IMG/VR virus record: IMGVR_UViG_3300048033_000922
Coordinates: 1-27,200 of that record
Direction: 5' to 3' (one strand)
DNA length: 27,200 nt
Source: a virus
Below the pieces are notes generated by a model. That model saw nothing but the letters and a program-made list of their open reading frames with translations, was not told where the DNA came from and made no database searches. Positions within the stretch are counted from its first letter, which is position 1; the number at the start of each line of letters is the position of its first letter. The position numbers and the translations under genes were made by a program. Shown piece by piece: positions 1 to 8,228 of this stretch.

Positions 1-153
1 ACAATATGGAGTGGTAACCCCTCTCCTGTTCAAAGAGTAAATGTTTCAGGTTCGGGTAAATCAGTTTCTTTTAGATATGTTACAAATGACACGAATGCTG
101 CACACAGTGTCCAAGGCATTGTTGTGACGTTTGGAGTGGGGGATAGATTATAA
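1..153 (+). CDS. C-terminal end of an upstream phage virion/tail protein (partial)
   Basis: An open frame runs from the first base of the window to a TAA at 151-153 and encodes the last 50 residues of a protein that starts outside the window. The tail is rich in Ser, Gly, Val and Thr, has no Cys, and ends in FGVGDRL. This is the beta-rich look of many phage tail proteins, but no family can be named. The stop is followed immediately by the ATG of the S74 fibre gene at 154, so the two are surely co-transcribed. The virion assignment rests on position and composition only. Confidence 0.6.
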   Translation, partial: TIWSGNPSPVQRVNVSGSGKSVSFRYVTNDTNAAHSVQGIVVTFGVGDRL

Positions 154-3100
154 ATGGCAGGTTATACAAGACAGAGTGCTGCTGATATTGTTTCTGGTCA
201 GGTTATTAAAGCTGAACCAGTACACAATGAGTTTGAACAGGTTGTAGCAGCATTTAATGCAAGCACTGGACACAGACACGATGGCACTTCAGCAGAAGGT
301 GGCCTCGTTCCTCTAATTTCAGACACTAACCAGTATAGTAAAGTTGTTGTCGATACAGCTAACAACAGAATTAATTTCTTTACTAATGTTGGTAATGCAG
401 CAGTAGAACAGATAAGGATACAAGATGGAGCTATTGTTCCTGTCACTGATGAAGATATTGATTTGGGTTCTGCGGCTGCTGAGTTCAAAGATCTTTACAT
501 TGATGGTGTGGGTTATATCGACACTCTGGCGGTGCATGAAAATGCTACTATTACGGGTAACCTTACCGTTGATGGGAATACTACTCTTGGTAGTGACGAT
601 AGTGATACTGTTACAGTAAATGCTGATGTTGCCTCAGACCTTATTCCTTCTGCAGATGCAACATATGATCTAGGTGCTACAGGTAGTGAGTGGAATGATG
701 CCTACATTACTGGCACAGCAAACATTGACAGCCTTGTAGCTGACACAGCAGACATTGATGGTGGTAGTATTGATGGAGTTACTATCGGTGCAAATGATGC
801 TGCTCCTGCCGACTTTACCACAATGGACACAACAGGTAATGCTACTGTTGGTGGAACATTTGGTGTAACAGGTAACACAACACTTTCTGGTACTCTTGGG
901 GTTACAGGTGTTTCTACATTCTCTGATACAGTGTGTGCACCTGACCTAAAAGCCACAGGAACATCAACCCTTAGCACAGTAGATATTAATGCAGGTAATA
1001 TTGATGGCACTGTTATCGGTGCTACTTGTACTGCTGCTGGTAGCTTTACTACAGTTAGTACGACAGGACAGGGTACTTTTGCTTCAGTCGATATCAATGG
1101 CGGTACTATTGACGGTGCTACTATTGGTGGGACTACAGCATGTCCTATAACAGGTACAACAGTCACAGCTAACACTTGTTTCGTAGGTGATATCACTGGT
1201 GCTGTTTCAGGAAATGTTACAGGTAACTTATCTGGTAATGCTGCAGGTTGTCACACAGGAAACTTTGATGGTGTAGTCGGTGCTACCACACCTGATGCTG
1301 TAACTGGGACAACCATCACAGCTAATACTTGTTTTGTTGGGGACGTCACAGGTGATGTATCAGGTGCAGTCACAGGGAACGTAATAGGTGATCTAACTGG
1401 TGATGTAACCTCAGTAGGTACTTCTTGCTTCTGTGATATCAATATGTCTGGCACAGCAGGTATTGATCTAGGTTCTGCTAAGATTACTTCTCTTGCAACT
1501 CCGACTGCCGATTCTGATGCAAGCACAAAAGGGTACGTTGACCAACAGATTACAGACCTGATTGGTGGTGCACCTGGTGCCCTTGATACTCTTAATGAAC
1601 TAGCTGCAGCTATCAATGACGATGCTGCATTCTATACATCTGTTACAACTTGTTTAGGTACTAAACTAGACACTGCTGGTGGCACTATGACAGGGGATAT
1701 TACCCTTGGTGCTAACAAGGCTACATCTACATCTACACCTACTACAGATGATACACTAACTCGTAAGGGTTACGTTGATACACAAGATGCTCTAAAGCTA
1801 AACCTGACTGGTGGAACCATGTCGGGTGCTATTGCTATGGGCACATCAAAGATCACAGGACTAGGTGATCCTACCTTAGCACAAGATGCAAGCACTAAGG
1901 CTTACACAGATGCTTGTGTAGCAACAGCAATGCCTTTGTCAGGTGGTACATTCACAGGAAATGTAGAAACTACTTGTCCTATCATTTCTTGCTACACGCC
2001 CACAAATGCATGTGACCTCACTAATAAATGTTACGTTGACTCTATTCTAAGTTCTGCTACAGATGCAGCCACTTCAGCTACTTGTGCTGCTGCTAGTGCA
2101 GTTGCTGCTGCATCCTCTGAAACTGCAGCCTGTTCATCTAAAGATGCTGCTGCTTTATCTGCTAGTGCTGCAGCCGATTCTTATGATGACTTTGATGACA
2201 GATACCTTGGTGATAAGACTTCAGACCCATCAGTAGACAACGATGGTGATGGACTTATTACTGGTGCATTGTACTGGAATACTACAGACAATGCTCTGAA
2301 AGTCTATGATGGTTCTGCATGGTCATCTGCAGCATTTACACTAGGTGATGCTCTTACATGTGTTGCAGGTGATTCTTCTCCTGCTTTAGGTGGTAATCTT
2401 AATGCTGGTACGAACTGCATCTACGGTACAGGTGCAGTCTGTGTTTCTAATCTATATGGTACACTGACAGGTAACGTTAGTGGTGATGTTACTGGTACTG
2501 TAAGTGATATCAGTAACCATGACACAGATGATCTAGCAGAAGGTACTAACCAGTACTTCACAACAGCTAGAGTAGACAGCCACTTAACAGGTGGTACAGG
2601 TGTTACTTACACAACTGGTACAATAGCTATTGGACAGGCTGTTGGTACATCAGACAACGTATGCTTTGGGTCTGTCTGTGTTACAGGTAACCCAACCCAG
2701 GCTTGTCAACTTGCAACTAAAGAATACGTTGACACGATTGCTGCTGCTGGTATTCACTACCACACACCAGTACGTGTTGAATCTCCAGACAGTGCAGGTA
2801 GCCTGAATGCTACTTATGACAATGGTACAGCAGGTGTAGGTGCTACACTTACTAACAATGGCACACAAGCTGCCTTGGTTATTGACGGTGTGACTGTAAA
2901 CACTAATGATCGTGTTCTTATTTACAGCCAAACCAATGCTTACGAGAATGGTATCTACACTGTTACCAACACTGGTTCTGCTTCAACTAACTGGGTTCTT
3001 ACTCGTGCTACAGATGCTGATACTTACGGTGCATCTGATCCTGATTCCTTCGGGGAAGGTGATGCATTCTTCGTAAAAGAAGGTAATACTGGTGCTGGTG

Positions 3101-4467
3101 AACTTTATGTTATGAACACATCAGGTGTTATAACATTTGGTACAACACCAATTACGTTCTCTGTTATTGCTGAGACTGCTGTCTACAGTGCAGGTAACGG
3201 CTTGACATTAGACGGTACAACCTTTAATGTTGGAGCAGGAACAGGTGTTACAGTCAATGCTAACAACGTTGCTATCGGACAGGCAGTAGGTACATCTGAC
3301 AACGTTTCATTCCAGTGTGTAACTGGGACATGTTGTTTTAAAGCACCAATCGTATGTGCTTCTACGGCTCTTACTGCTCCCTGTGTAAATGTAAGTACAT
3401 GTGCAAAAGCACCTATCGTATGTGGTAGTACTTGTATAGCTTCTCCTTGTTTGTCAGGTAATGCTACATCAGCAACATCTGCTGCAGCTTGGACAACAGC
3501 TAGAACACTATGTATCTGTGGAGATGTAACTGGCTCTGCTTCAGTAGATGGTTCTGGTAACGTGAACTTACTTACTGCAGTTGCAGACGATAGTCACAAC
3601 CACACAGTAGCTAACGTTGATGGACTAGCAACATGTTTGTCAGGTAAAGCTGCAACGAATGGTTCTACGTCTAACAACTTTAATGGTGCATGTATTTGTG
3701 CTGCTAACTGTTTTAAATCTCCTTATGTGTTTGTTACATGTGGCTGTGCTGCAAACTGTGTTAAGTCATCAATTTTCTGTGCTACTACTACTTACTGTGG
3801 AGCAAACATAAAAGTTGCAAACATTTGTACATCTGGTACTGGCCCTATTAAAACAGGTGTTGGTTACGGTTCTGTAGCTATGACCATCAATGATAGTGGT
3901 GGTAATGCTAACTTAACCTTTAACCATGCAAATCAGTGCCCAGACCAGCCTGGTAATGCAGGACGTATTACTGTTAATACAGATGCTAACACTGCTGTTT
4001 CAATGACATTCGGCCTAAAACAAAATGTCAGTGCAGGTTCTTTACAACCAACTACTACTTATTTTACAGTTGATTGTTATGGAGCTAATACAACTGGTTG
4101 TCATCGTGCAACAGTATGTTTAAAATCAGGAGTTGTCTGCGGTACAACAACCAGAGGTACAACAGCTTGCTTCACTGACTTCAACTCTACTTCTGACTGC
4201 AGATGCAAGGACAACATTACTACGGTAGATGATGCTTACAATAAAATCGGTCAGATCAGAGGTGTGAACTATAACTGGAAAGATTCTGGTAAGTACACAA
4301 TGGGTGTTGTTGCTCAAGAAGTAGAAGAAGCATTTCCAGAACTTGTCACAACAGATGACGATGGTTACAAATCAGTCAACTATAATGGCTTGATAGGTGC
4401 ACTCATTGAAACTGTGAAGTGTCTACAAGGTAAAGTAGAGGAACTAGAGAATGGCTCTAAAGGTTAG
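154..4467 (+). CDS. Large tail fibre with C-terminal Peptidase_S74 intramolecular chaperone
   Basis: A 1437-aa probable trimeric tail fibre. The N-terminus carries a GHRHDG motif (residues 39-44) of the kind found near the virion-attachment end of marine phage fibres. Then come repeats of the type DLG-x-E-(F/W)-x-D-x-YI (about 100-190), IDG-x-IGA...FTT repeats, GNVTG/GDVTG repeats, an Ala/Ser-rich helical stretch (about 630-680), a YDGSAW module, a module starting near VRVESP (about 873), and two copies of IAIGQAVGTSDNV. Residues about 1340-1437 match the S74 chaperone family: the catalytic motif SDxRxK appears as SDCRCK at 1347-1352, followed by a G-V-V-A-Q-E-V-E-type core. In this family the chaperone folds the trimer and cuts itself off at the Ser of that motif. 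Cysteine is absent from residues 1-260 and then frequent (about 52 in 261-1437). The stop overlaps the next gene by 17 nt. Fibre and S74 calls are strong; the receptor is unknown. Confidence 0.92.
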   Translation: MAGYTRQSAADIVSGQVIKAEPVHNEFEQVVAAFNASTGHRHDGTSAEGGLVPLISDTNQYSKVVVDTANNRINFFTNVGNAAVEQIRIQDGAIVPVTDEDIDLGSAAAEFKDLYIDGVGYIDTLAVHENATITGNLTVDGNTTLGSDDSDTVTVNADVASDLIPSADATYDLGATGSEWNDAYITGTANIDSLVADTADIDGGSIDGVTIGANDAAPADFTTMDTTGNATVGGTFGVTGNTTLSGTLGVTGVSTFSDTVCAPDLKATGTSTLSTVDINAGNIDGTVIGATCTAAGSFTTVSTTGQGTFASVDINGGTIDGATIGGTTACPITGTTVTANTCFVGDITGAVSGNVTGNLSGNAAGCHTGNFDGVVGATTPDAVTGTTITANTCFVGDVTGDVSGAVTGNVIGDLTGDVTSVGTSCFCDINMSGTAGIDLGSAKITSLATPTADSDASTKGYVDQQITDLIGGAPGALDTLNELAAAINDDAAFYTSVTTCLGTKLDTAGGTMTGDITLGANKATSTSTPTTDDTLTRKGYVDTQDALKLNLTGGTMSGAIAMGTSKITGLGDPTLAQDASTKAYTDACVATAMPLSGGTFTGNVETTCPIISCYTPTNACDLTNKCYVDSILSSATDAATSATCAAASAVAAASSETAACSSKDAAALSASAAADSYDDFDDRYLGDKTSDPSVDNDGDGLITGALYWNTTDNALKVYDGSAWSSAAFTLGDALTCVAGDSSPALGGNLNAGTNCIYGTGAVCVSNLYGTLTGNVSGDVTGTVSDISNHDTDDLAEGTNQYFTTARVDSHLTGGTGVTYTTGTIAIGQAVGTSDNVCFGSVCVTGNPTQACQLATKEYVDTIAAAGIHYHTPVRVESPDSAGSLNATYDNGTAGVGATLTNNGTQAALVIDGVTVNTNDRVLIYSQTNAYENGIYTVTNTGSASTNWVLTRATDADTYGASDPDSFGEGDAFFVKEGNTGAGELYVMNTSGVITFGTTPITFSVIAETAVYSAGNGLTLDGTTFNVGAGTGVTVNANNVAIGQAVGTSDNVSFQCVTGTCCFKAPIVCASTALTAPCVNVSTCAKAPIVCGSTCIASPCLSGNATSATSAAAWTTARTLCICGDVTGSASVDGSGNVNLLTAVADDSHNHTVANVDGLATCLSGKAATNGSTSNNFNGACICAANCFKSPYVFVTCGCAANCVKSSIFCATTTYCGANIKVANICTSGTGPIKTGVGYGSVAMTINDSGGNANLTFNHANQCPDQPGNAGRITVNTDANTAVSMTFGLKQNVSAGSLQPTTTYFTVDCYGANTTGCHRATVCLKSGVVCGTTTRGTTACFTDFNSTSDCRCKDNITTVDDAYNKIGQIRGVNYNWKDSGKYTMGVVAQEVEEAFPELVTTDDDGYKSVNYNGLIGALIETVKCLQGKVEELENGSKG
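3334..3780 (+). repeat. Cys-flanked KAPIVC-type protein repeats inside the S74 fibre
   Basis: Four related short motifs occur at residues 1061 (CFKAPIVC), 1083 (CAKAPIVC), 1186 (CFKSPYVF) and 1202 (CVKSSIFC). The first two are exactly 22 residues apart. The DNA copies have diverged at synonymous positions, so this is an old repeat kept at protein level. Cys or its neighbours recur at the repeat edges. The repeats probably make successive turns or strands of the fibre shaft. Confidence 0.6.
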
Positions 4468-4666
4468 TGGTACAACTGTTATTGATAACAGTAAGAACAT
4501 TATATCTGGAACACCTTCAGTACAGGGGACGATAGTAAAAGCTAACGTCCTCACTGCACCTTCTGGTACAACAGCACAAAGACCTAGTTCACCAAACACA
4601 GGTCACATATTTTTTGACACAGATGAAGGTAAGCTAATGGCTTACAATGGAACCGAATGGGTTTGA
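4451..4666 (+). CDS. 71-aa stand-alone fibre attachment module, paralogous to the N-terminus of the next gene
   Basis: A small protein, MALKVSGTTVIDNSKN... to ...NGTEWV, whose whole length aligns with residues 1-72 of the 1152-aa protein that follows: shared GTTV-x-DNS-x-N near the start, PSGTTAQRP in the middle, and FDTDEG-x-L-x-x-Y-x-G-(S/T)-x-W at the end. It starts inside the end of the S74 fibre gene (17-nt overlap), which suggests translational coupling. It has no Cys, unlike its paralogue. It may be a remnant of a once longer fibre, a virion adaptor, or a chaperone/connector for the fibre. I cannot tell which. There is no frameshift signature just after its stop that would fuse it to the next gene. 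Confidence 0.75.
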   Translation: MALKVSGTTVIDNSKNIISGTPSVQGTIVKANVLTAPSGTTAQRPSSPNTGHIFFDTDEGKLMAYNGTEWV

Positions 4667-4685
4667 TTCACGATAGTCTTAGGAC

Positions 4686-4689
4686 GGAG
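4686..4689 (+). promoter_or_regulatory. Strong Shine-Dalgarno of the Cys-rich fibre gene
   Basis: GGAG, within AGGACGGAG, lies seven bases before the ATG at 4697. It is one of the best ribosome binding sites in the window and supports this start and high translation of the Cys-rich protein. Confidence 0.65.
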
Positions 4690-4696
4690 AATATAA

Positions 4697-4912
4697 ATGG
4701 CATATAAGATTAATGGCACTACGGTGGTCGATAACAGCAGGAACGTTTGTGCCTGTTGTGTTACCTCGTGTTGTATTACAGCTAGTACACGTATGGATGT
4801 TCCTAGTGGAACAACAGCCCAAAGGCCAGGATCTCCTGCCACTGGATCTATCTATTTTGATACTGATGAAGGTTCTCTTGTTTCTTATGACGGCTCTGCT
4901 TGGAATGCAGTA
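4697..4912 (+). repeat. Second copy of the fibre N-terminal module (paralogue of 4451-4666)
   Basis: Residues 1-72 of the Cys-rich protein align with the complete preceding 71-aa protein. Conserved blocks are GTTV-x-DNS near the start, PSGTTAQRP, and FDTDEG near the end. The variable middle is where the Cys pairs sit in this copy. It looks like a tandem duplication of an attachment domain. Confidence 0.8.
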
Positions 4913-7900
4913 GGTGGTGGAGCAGGACTAGAAATAGAAAATCTCACTACTAGTAATACTGATGCTTGGCATTTTGGTACAATGTACCACTGTGACGAAC
5001 AGTATAGAACATGTTTTATCTACAACCAAACATGCCATGGTTGTACAGATATTTCAGCAGCAAATTCTGCTATGGGTGTTAGTTGTGTTCAAAATGAAAT
5101 GTTTTGTAGAGACCATTGTGGTAACCCATACAGATGGAGTGCCTGTGCCTCGGCCTCTTTTTATGTTCCTGGCCCAACCCCTCAATGTTTTTTCTGTATT
5201 TGTGGTGTTTTTAACCATGGGTGGGGCATGGCTCTCCCTATTACCTACAAAGGTGGTCAACCAGGTTGCATGGTATGCCAATGCTTAGGTGGCTTAGGTG
5301 GTTTTGGTAGTTACTTTGTAAATGGTAATGATGGAAGTATTGTTAATTATTTATATTCAAATGCAATATGCTATGGTCAACATCCATTTTCTAGTGGCAC
5401 AGGTATCAATAACTGGAATGAAACTTACGTAAATAAAAATGGTGGTATGACTTCCCATCAAATGCTAGTACCTTTTACTTGTATTTGTGGAAGTAGTGGT
5501 TGTTATAAACAACCTTATGGTAGATTTCACCACTTTAGATATCATGGGTCTACTTCTTATGGTGCTATAGCAGGAGCTAGAATACCTCTTTGTATGTTTG
5601 ATAGAGCTTCTAAAAACTTTGACTGTCCTGCAGCATTTCTAGTTACGTCAGATACTTTTGGAAATGGTAACGAAGAGGTATGCTGCTGGGCTTGGAGAAT
5701 AAGATCAGGTGGTATTTCTGGCTGGCCAGGTAATTATCACATAGGTGGTCACTACGCCTTAAATGATTGTATGAACTTATGTCCTCAGTGTACTATTTGT
5801 GGGGATGCTTGTTTTTGGTGTTTTGCTAGACATAATATAAAACAAGAGTATTTCTGCTGCTGTCAATGGTTTACTAAATGTATTGGTAGCCTAATGAGTT
5901 CTAGAACAGACATATGGGGTGGTGGTGATGCTACCATGTGTGATCTGTATGATAAAAACGTCTGTAGTTTTGTAACTAACGGACTTTTTGACTGTATGCA
6001 AATTAAGTCATCACAACCAAGTTGTTGCCCATTTATGATTATGGTTAGATATGGTGATCAAAATAACTGTTTCTGTTTTGGAACTTTAGCTCAAGGTCTT
6101 GGATGTGGTTGTTGTGGGCTTGCATGGCTATCAAGAAATGGTTGCTGCATTCACTATCACGTAAAAAATAATGCTATAAACCCAGATACGTGTAACTTGA
6201 AAATAGATGCTGTATATCCGACATGTAAGTGTTGTCAGTGGAATTTGTATGACGGTGTTTTAAATAGGGTCTGTCAATGTCAAAAGTGCAGCTATGGTTC
6301 TTGTGACTTATGTTGGACCTGTGCACAGTGTTGTTTGGGTTGTACTAAAAACAATTCACCTTTTGATGTTTATAATATTGGGCATGCTAATTGCATGTAT
6401 CAGTCGGGATGGCATACTCCTACACAATGGGTAAATGACGGTAAAATAACTAATTGTGCCTCAATCGCCCCAGCATGTAACTACTCTGGTGAAGCTCAAA
6501 ATTGTTCGTTTCAGTATAGAACTCTTATTGATTTCTCTTGGAATGCTTGGAGCCATTATTGTTGTAGAAAAGCTATCTTCCATGCTTTCCATTGTTATGC
6601 CCCTACTATAACCGTATTCGATTGCTGTAAAGGATTGATGGAAAGAAACATGAACCTAGACCATTTTCACTCTGGTTGTGAGTGGATGAAGTTTCTTCAA
6701 ATCTATGCAATGAGTCCATCTAAAATCTGTAGCTGTGCTACCAGCAACCCTGCTGCTTGTTACTTTGCTAATTCTTGTTGCAACGGTTGTCATTGCTGCC
6801 TAGCACAATGTGTTTGTGCAATTACAGGGTGTTCTGAAAGATCACTGTTTTTCCATTGCTATGGTTATACTCCTTGGAGACAAACTCATACAATGACAAA
6901 CCTTGGTTTCCTACCCCCAGGCCAAGGTTGGAGTCAGAATACTTACAGAAATAAAGAAAACGATCACATCGTTATGATCAGGGTTTTGAAACACGACAAT
7001 AAAGGCTGTACTTGTGGTGGTGATTATATTTTCTGGGTTGGTGCTATCTGCTATGACCTTCATAATAATTGTATCTCAAAAGTAAATACGTACTTCCCCT
7101 CTGATACAACTCATCTTCAGAGGCTAGATTCTCTAATATATTGCTGCTGGTGTACTGGTGCTGGGGAACCAACAGACATTACTGAAAGAGCTATGGTCAC
7201 CAATAAAATGAGGTGTGGGTCACACGACTTATATATTAATAATAATACTAGCTGCAGACAATCTACCAAGTATATCTCTGTAACTCCGTATGGGTCCAGA
7301 CAGTATTGGATAGACAGTGGTTGTACAGATACTGGTGGTGTTACCCTTGTTATGAGTAACATGCCTGGTGAAAAAATTAATGTTTGCTGTTGTAGTTGCA
7401 GGTGTGCTCACACCTATGCATGTCAGGCATGTTGTTGTGGGTGTTGTAAGTCAGAAGGTATTTCAGGCTACATGAGAATTGTTCCTGGGGTTACTCAGGT
7501 TCTTAAAGTACCTTACTCTAAACCCCTGGAGTGTGTAGGTTGGAGATCACAGCCTGACTTTGCAAACTGGCTTAACGAGTATTTCTTCCCCACTAAAAGA
7601 ACTAATCCTTGCTTCCCAATAACTACTGGATCTACAGCACACAAGTGTTTGGTCTGCTGCCAGGAAAGTAGTTCGGCCTTCCCCCACCATATTAGACACT
7701 ATCCTTGTAATAGGGTGTACCCATACCAGTGTAGACTTTACTGGCCTATTTATGCAGGTCAAGATTGTCAACACAGAGGTATGAGATTTAAGTTTATGAA
7801 ATCAAATTGTTGTTTCTGGTTTAACTGTTGCTGTGTCACAGGTGTTGCAAATGGAACTTTCTGCCCCAAAATGATTTGTACTCACCACTTCTGTCGGTAT

Positions 7901-8155
7901 GGTTTGAAAGGATGTACAACAACTTGTGCAACAATATACGATCAAATATGTGCTTGCCACCTAGACTCTAATGAATCTTCTAAAAGATATATTAGTAGAT
8001 TTATAGATTCCGACAATAACTTAAAAGCACGTCCATACTACGTAGATGGAAGTGGCAATAGGTTCAGTGAATCTTATATTAAATATGGTAACGGTGAAAG
8101 TCCAAACGATAGATTCCACAGACTTTGGAACGAAGACATTATTCAGTGTTGCTAG
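4697..8155 (+). CDS. Extremely cysteine-rich 1152-aa fibre/adhesin-type protein
   Basis: No family is recognised for the main body. Residues 1-72 are a fibre N-terminal module shared with the preceding 71-aa protein, ending in YDGSAWNAV, which places it on the virion by analogy. From residue about 97 on, the protein is packed with Cys (about 127 in total, 11%, hand count), with about 21 CC or CCC runs and high Trp, Tyr, Phe, His and Gly. A CxxC ladder is encoded at 6302-6343 (6 Cys in 14 residues), and 11 Cys in 21 residues at 7385-7447. Near the C-terminus, residues about 1088-1150 have no Cys before the protein ends in CC. No signal peptide or membrane segment is evident. The paralogous stub has ordinary residues where this protein has CACC and SCC, so Cys has been put into, or kept in, a conserved module. 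It is followed by the sugar cassette. Candidate roles: disulfide-hardened fibre, metal-binding fibre, or substrate for thiol modification. All are inference. Confidence 0.8.
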   Translation: MAYKINGTTVVDNSRNVCACCVTSCCITASTRMDVPSGTTAQRPGSPATGSIYFDTDEGSLVSYDGSAWNAVGGGAGLEIENLTTSNTDAWHFGTMYHCDEQYRTCFIYNQTCHGCTDISAANSAMGVSCVQNEMFCRDHCGNPYRWSACASASFYVPGPTPQCFFCICGVFNHGWGMALPITYKGGQPGCMVCQCLGGLGGFGSYFVNGNDGSIVNYLYSNAICYGQHPFSSGTGINNWNETYVNKNGGMTSHQMLVPFTCICGSSGCYKQPYGRFHHFRYHGSTSYGAIAGARIPLCMFDRASKNFDCPAAFLVTSDTFGNGNEEVCCWAWRIRSGGISGWPGNYHIGGHYALNDCMNLCPQCTICGDACFWCFARHNIKQEYFCCCQWFTKCIGSLMSSRTDIWGGGDATMCDLYDKNVCSFVTNGLFDCMQIKSSQPSCCPFMIMVRYGDQNNCFCFGTLAQGLGCGCCGLAWLSRNGCCIHYHVKNNAINPDTCNLKIDAVYPTCKCCQWNLYDGVLNRVCQCQKCSYGSCDLCWTCAQCCLGCTKNNSPFDVYNIGHANCMYQSGWHTPTQWVNDGKITNCASIAPACNYSGEAQNCSFQYRTLIDFSWNAWSHYCCRKAIFHAFHCYAPTITVFDCCKGLMERNMNLDHFHSGCEWMKFLQIYAMSPSKICSCATSNPAACYFANSCCNGCHCCLAQCVCAITGCSERSLFFHCYGYTPWRQTHTMTNLGFLPPGQGWSQNTYRNKENDHIVMIRVLKHDNKGCTCGGDYIFWVGAICYDLHNNCISKVNTYFPSDTTHLQRLDSLIYCCWCTGAGEPTDITERAMVTNKMRCGSHDLYINNNTSCRQSTKYISVTPYGSRQYWIDSGCTDTGGVTLVMSNMPGEKINVCCCSCRCAHTYACQACCCGCCKSEGISGYMRIVPGVTQVLKVPYSKPLECVGWRSQPDFANWLNEYFFPTKRTNPCFPITTGSTAHKCLVCCQESSSAFPHHIRHYPCNRVYPYQCRLYWPIYAGQDCQHRGMRFKFMKSNCCFWFNCCCVTGVANGTFCPKMICTHHFCRYGLKGCTTTCATIYDQICACHLDSNESSKRYISRFIDSDNNLKARPYYVDGSGNRFSESYIKYGNGESPNDRFHRLWNEDIIQCC

Positions 8156-8181
8156 TTACTTAATCGTATGATAAAATTCAC

Positions 8182-8200
8182 CAGGGCTGTAATGGCCCTG
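8182..8200 (+). terminator. Short hairpin between fibre and sugar genes (weak terminator or processing site)
   Basis: CAGGGC pairs perfectly with GCCCTG around a 7-base loop, inside the 73-base gap between the fibre stop and the glycosyltransferase start. It is followed by an A-rich rather than T-rich stretch, so it is not a classical Rho-independent terminator. It may lower read-through or stabilise the upstream mRNA 3' end. Confidence 0.35.
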
Positions 8201-8228
8201 TAAAGATAATAATAAAAAGAAGAAGACT

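Noticed and set aside
702-1196. Long antisense open frames opposite the fibre genes (also 1251-1616)
   Set aside because: They are Val/Pro/Ser-rich mirror images of the Thr/Gly/Ala repeats of the fibre, without ribosome sites or recognisable domains.
1140-1430. Direct repeats in the fibre gene as a CRISPR array or mobile repeat
   Set aside because: The repeats (around 1150 and 1303) are diverged, in frame and encode fibre repeat units such as ANTCFVGD.
6779-6793. CNGCH, a CxxCH haem c attachment motif, in the Cys-rich protein
   Set aside because: It is the only such match I noticed among about 127 Cys, which is expected by chance; there is no signal peptide and no cytochrome fold feature.
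4697-8155. Recoding of TGT/TGC (altered genetic code) as the reason for the many Cys
   Set aside because: Other genes in the window use the same codons at family-conserved Cys positions (DUF1289, the NrdJ C-terminal pair), and the five virion proteins avoid them, so the code is standard.
154-8155. Diversity-generating retroelement acting on the fibre genes
   Set aside because: No reverse transcriptase, template repeat or adenine-biased variable repeat was found in the window; Cys enrichment is spread over kilobases.
8156-8228. AT-rich gap before the glycosyltransferase as a late promoter
   Set aside because: TAATAATAA-like stretches are present but no matching -35 or phage late-promoter consensus could be defined; only the hairpin is reported.
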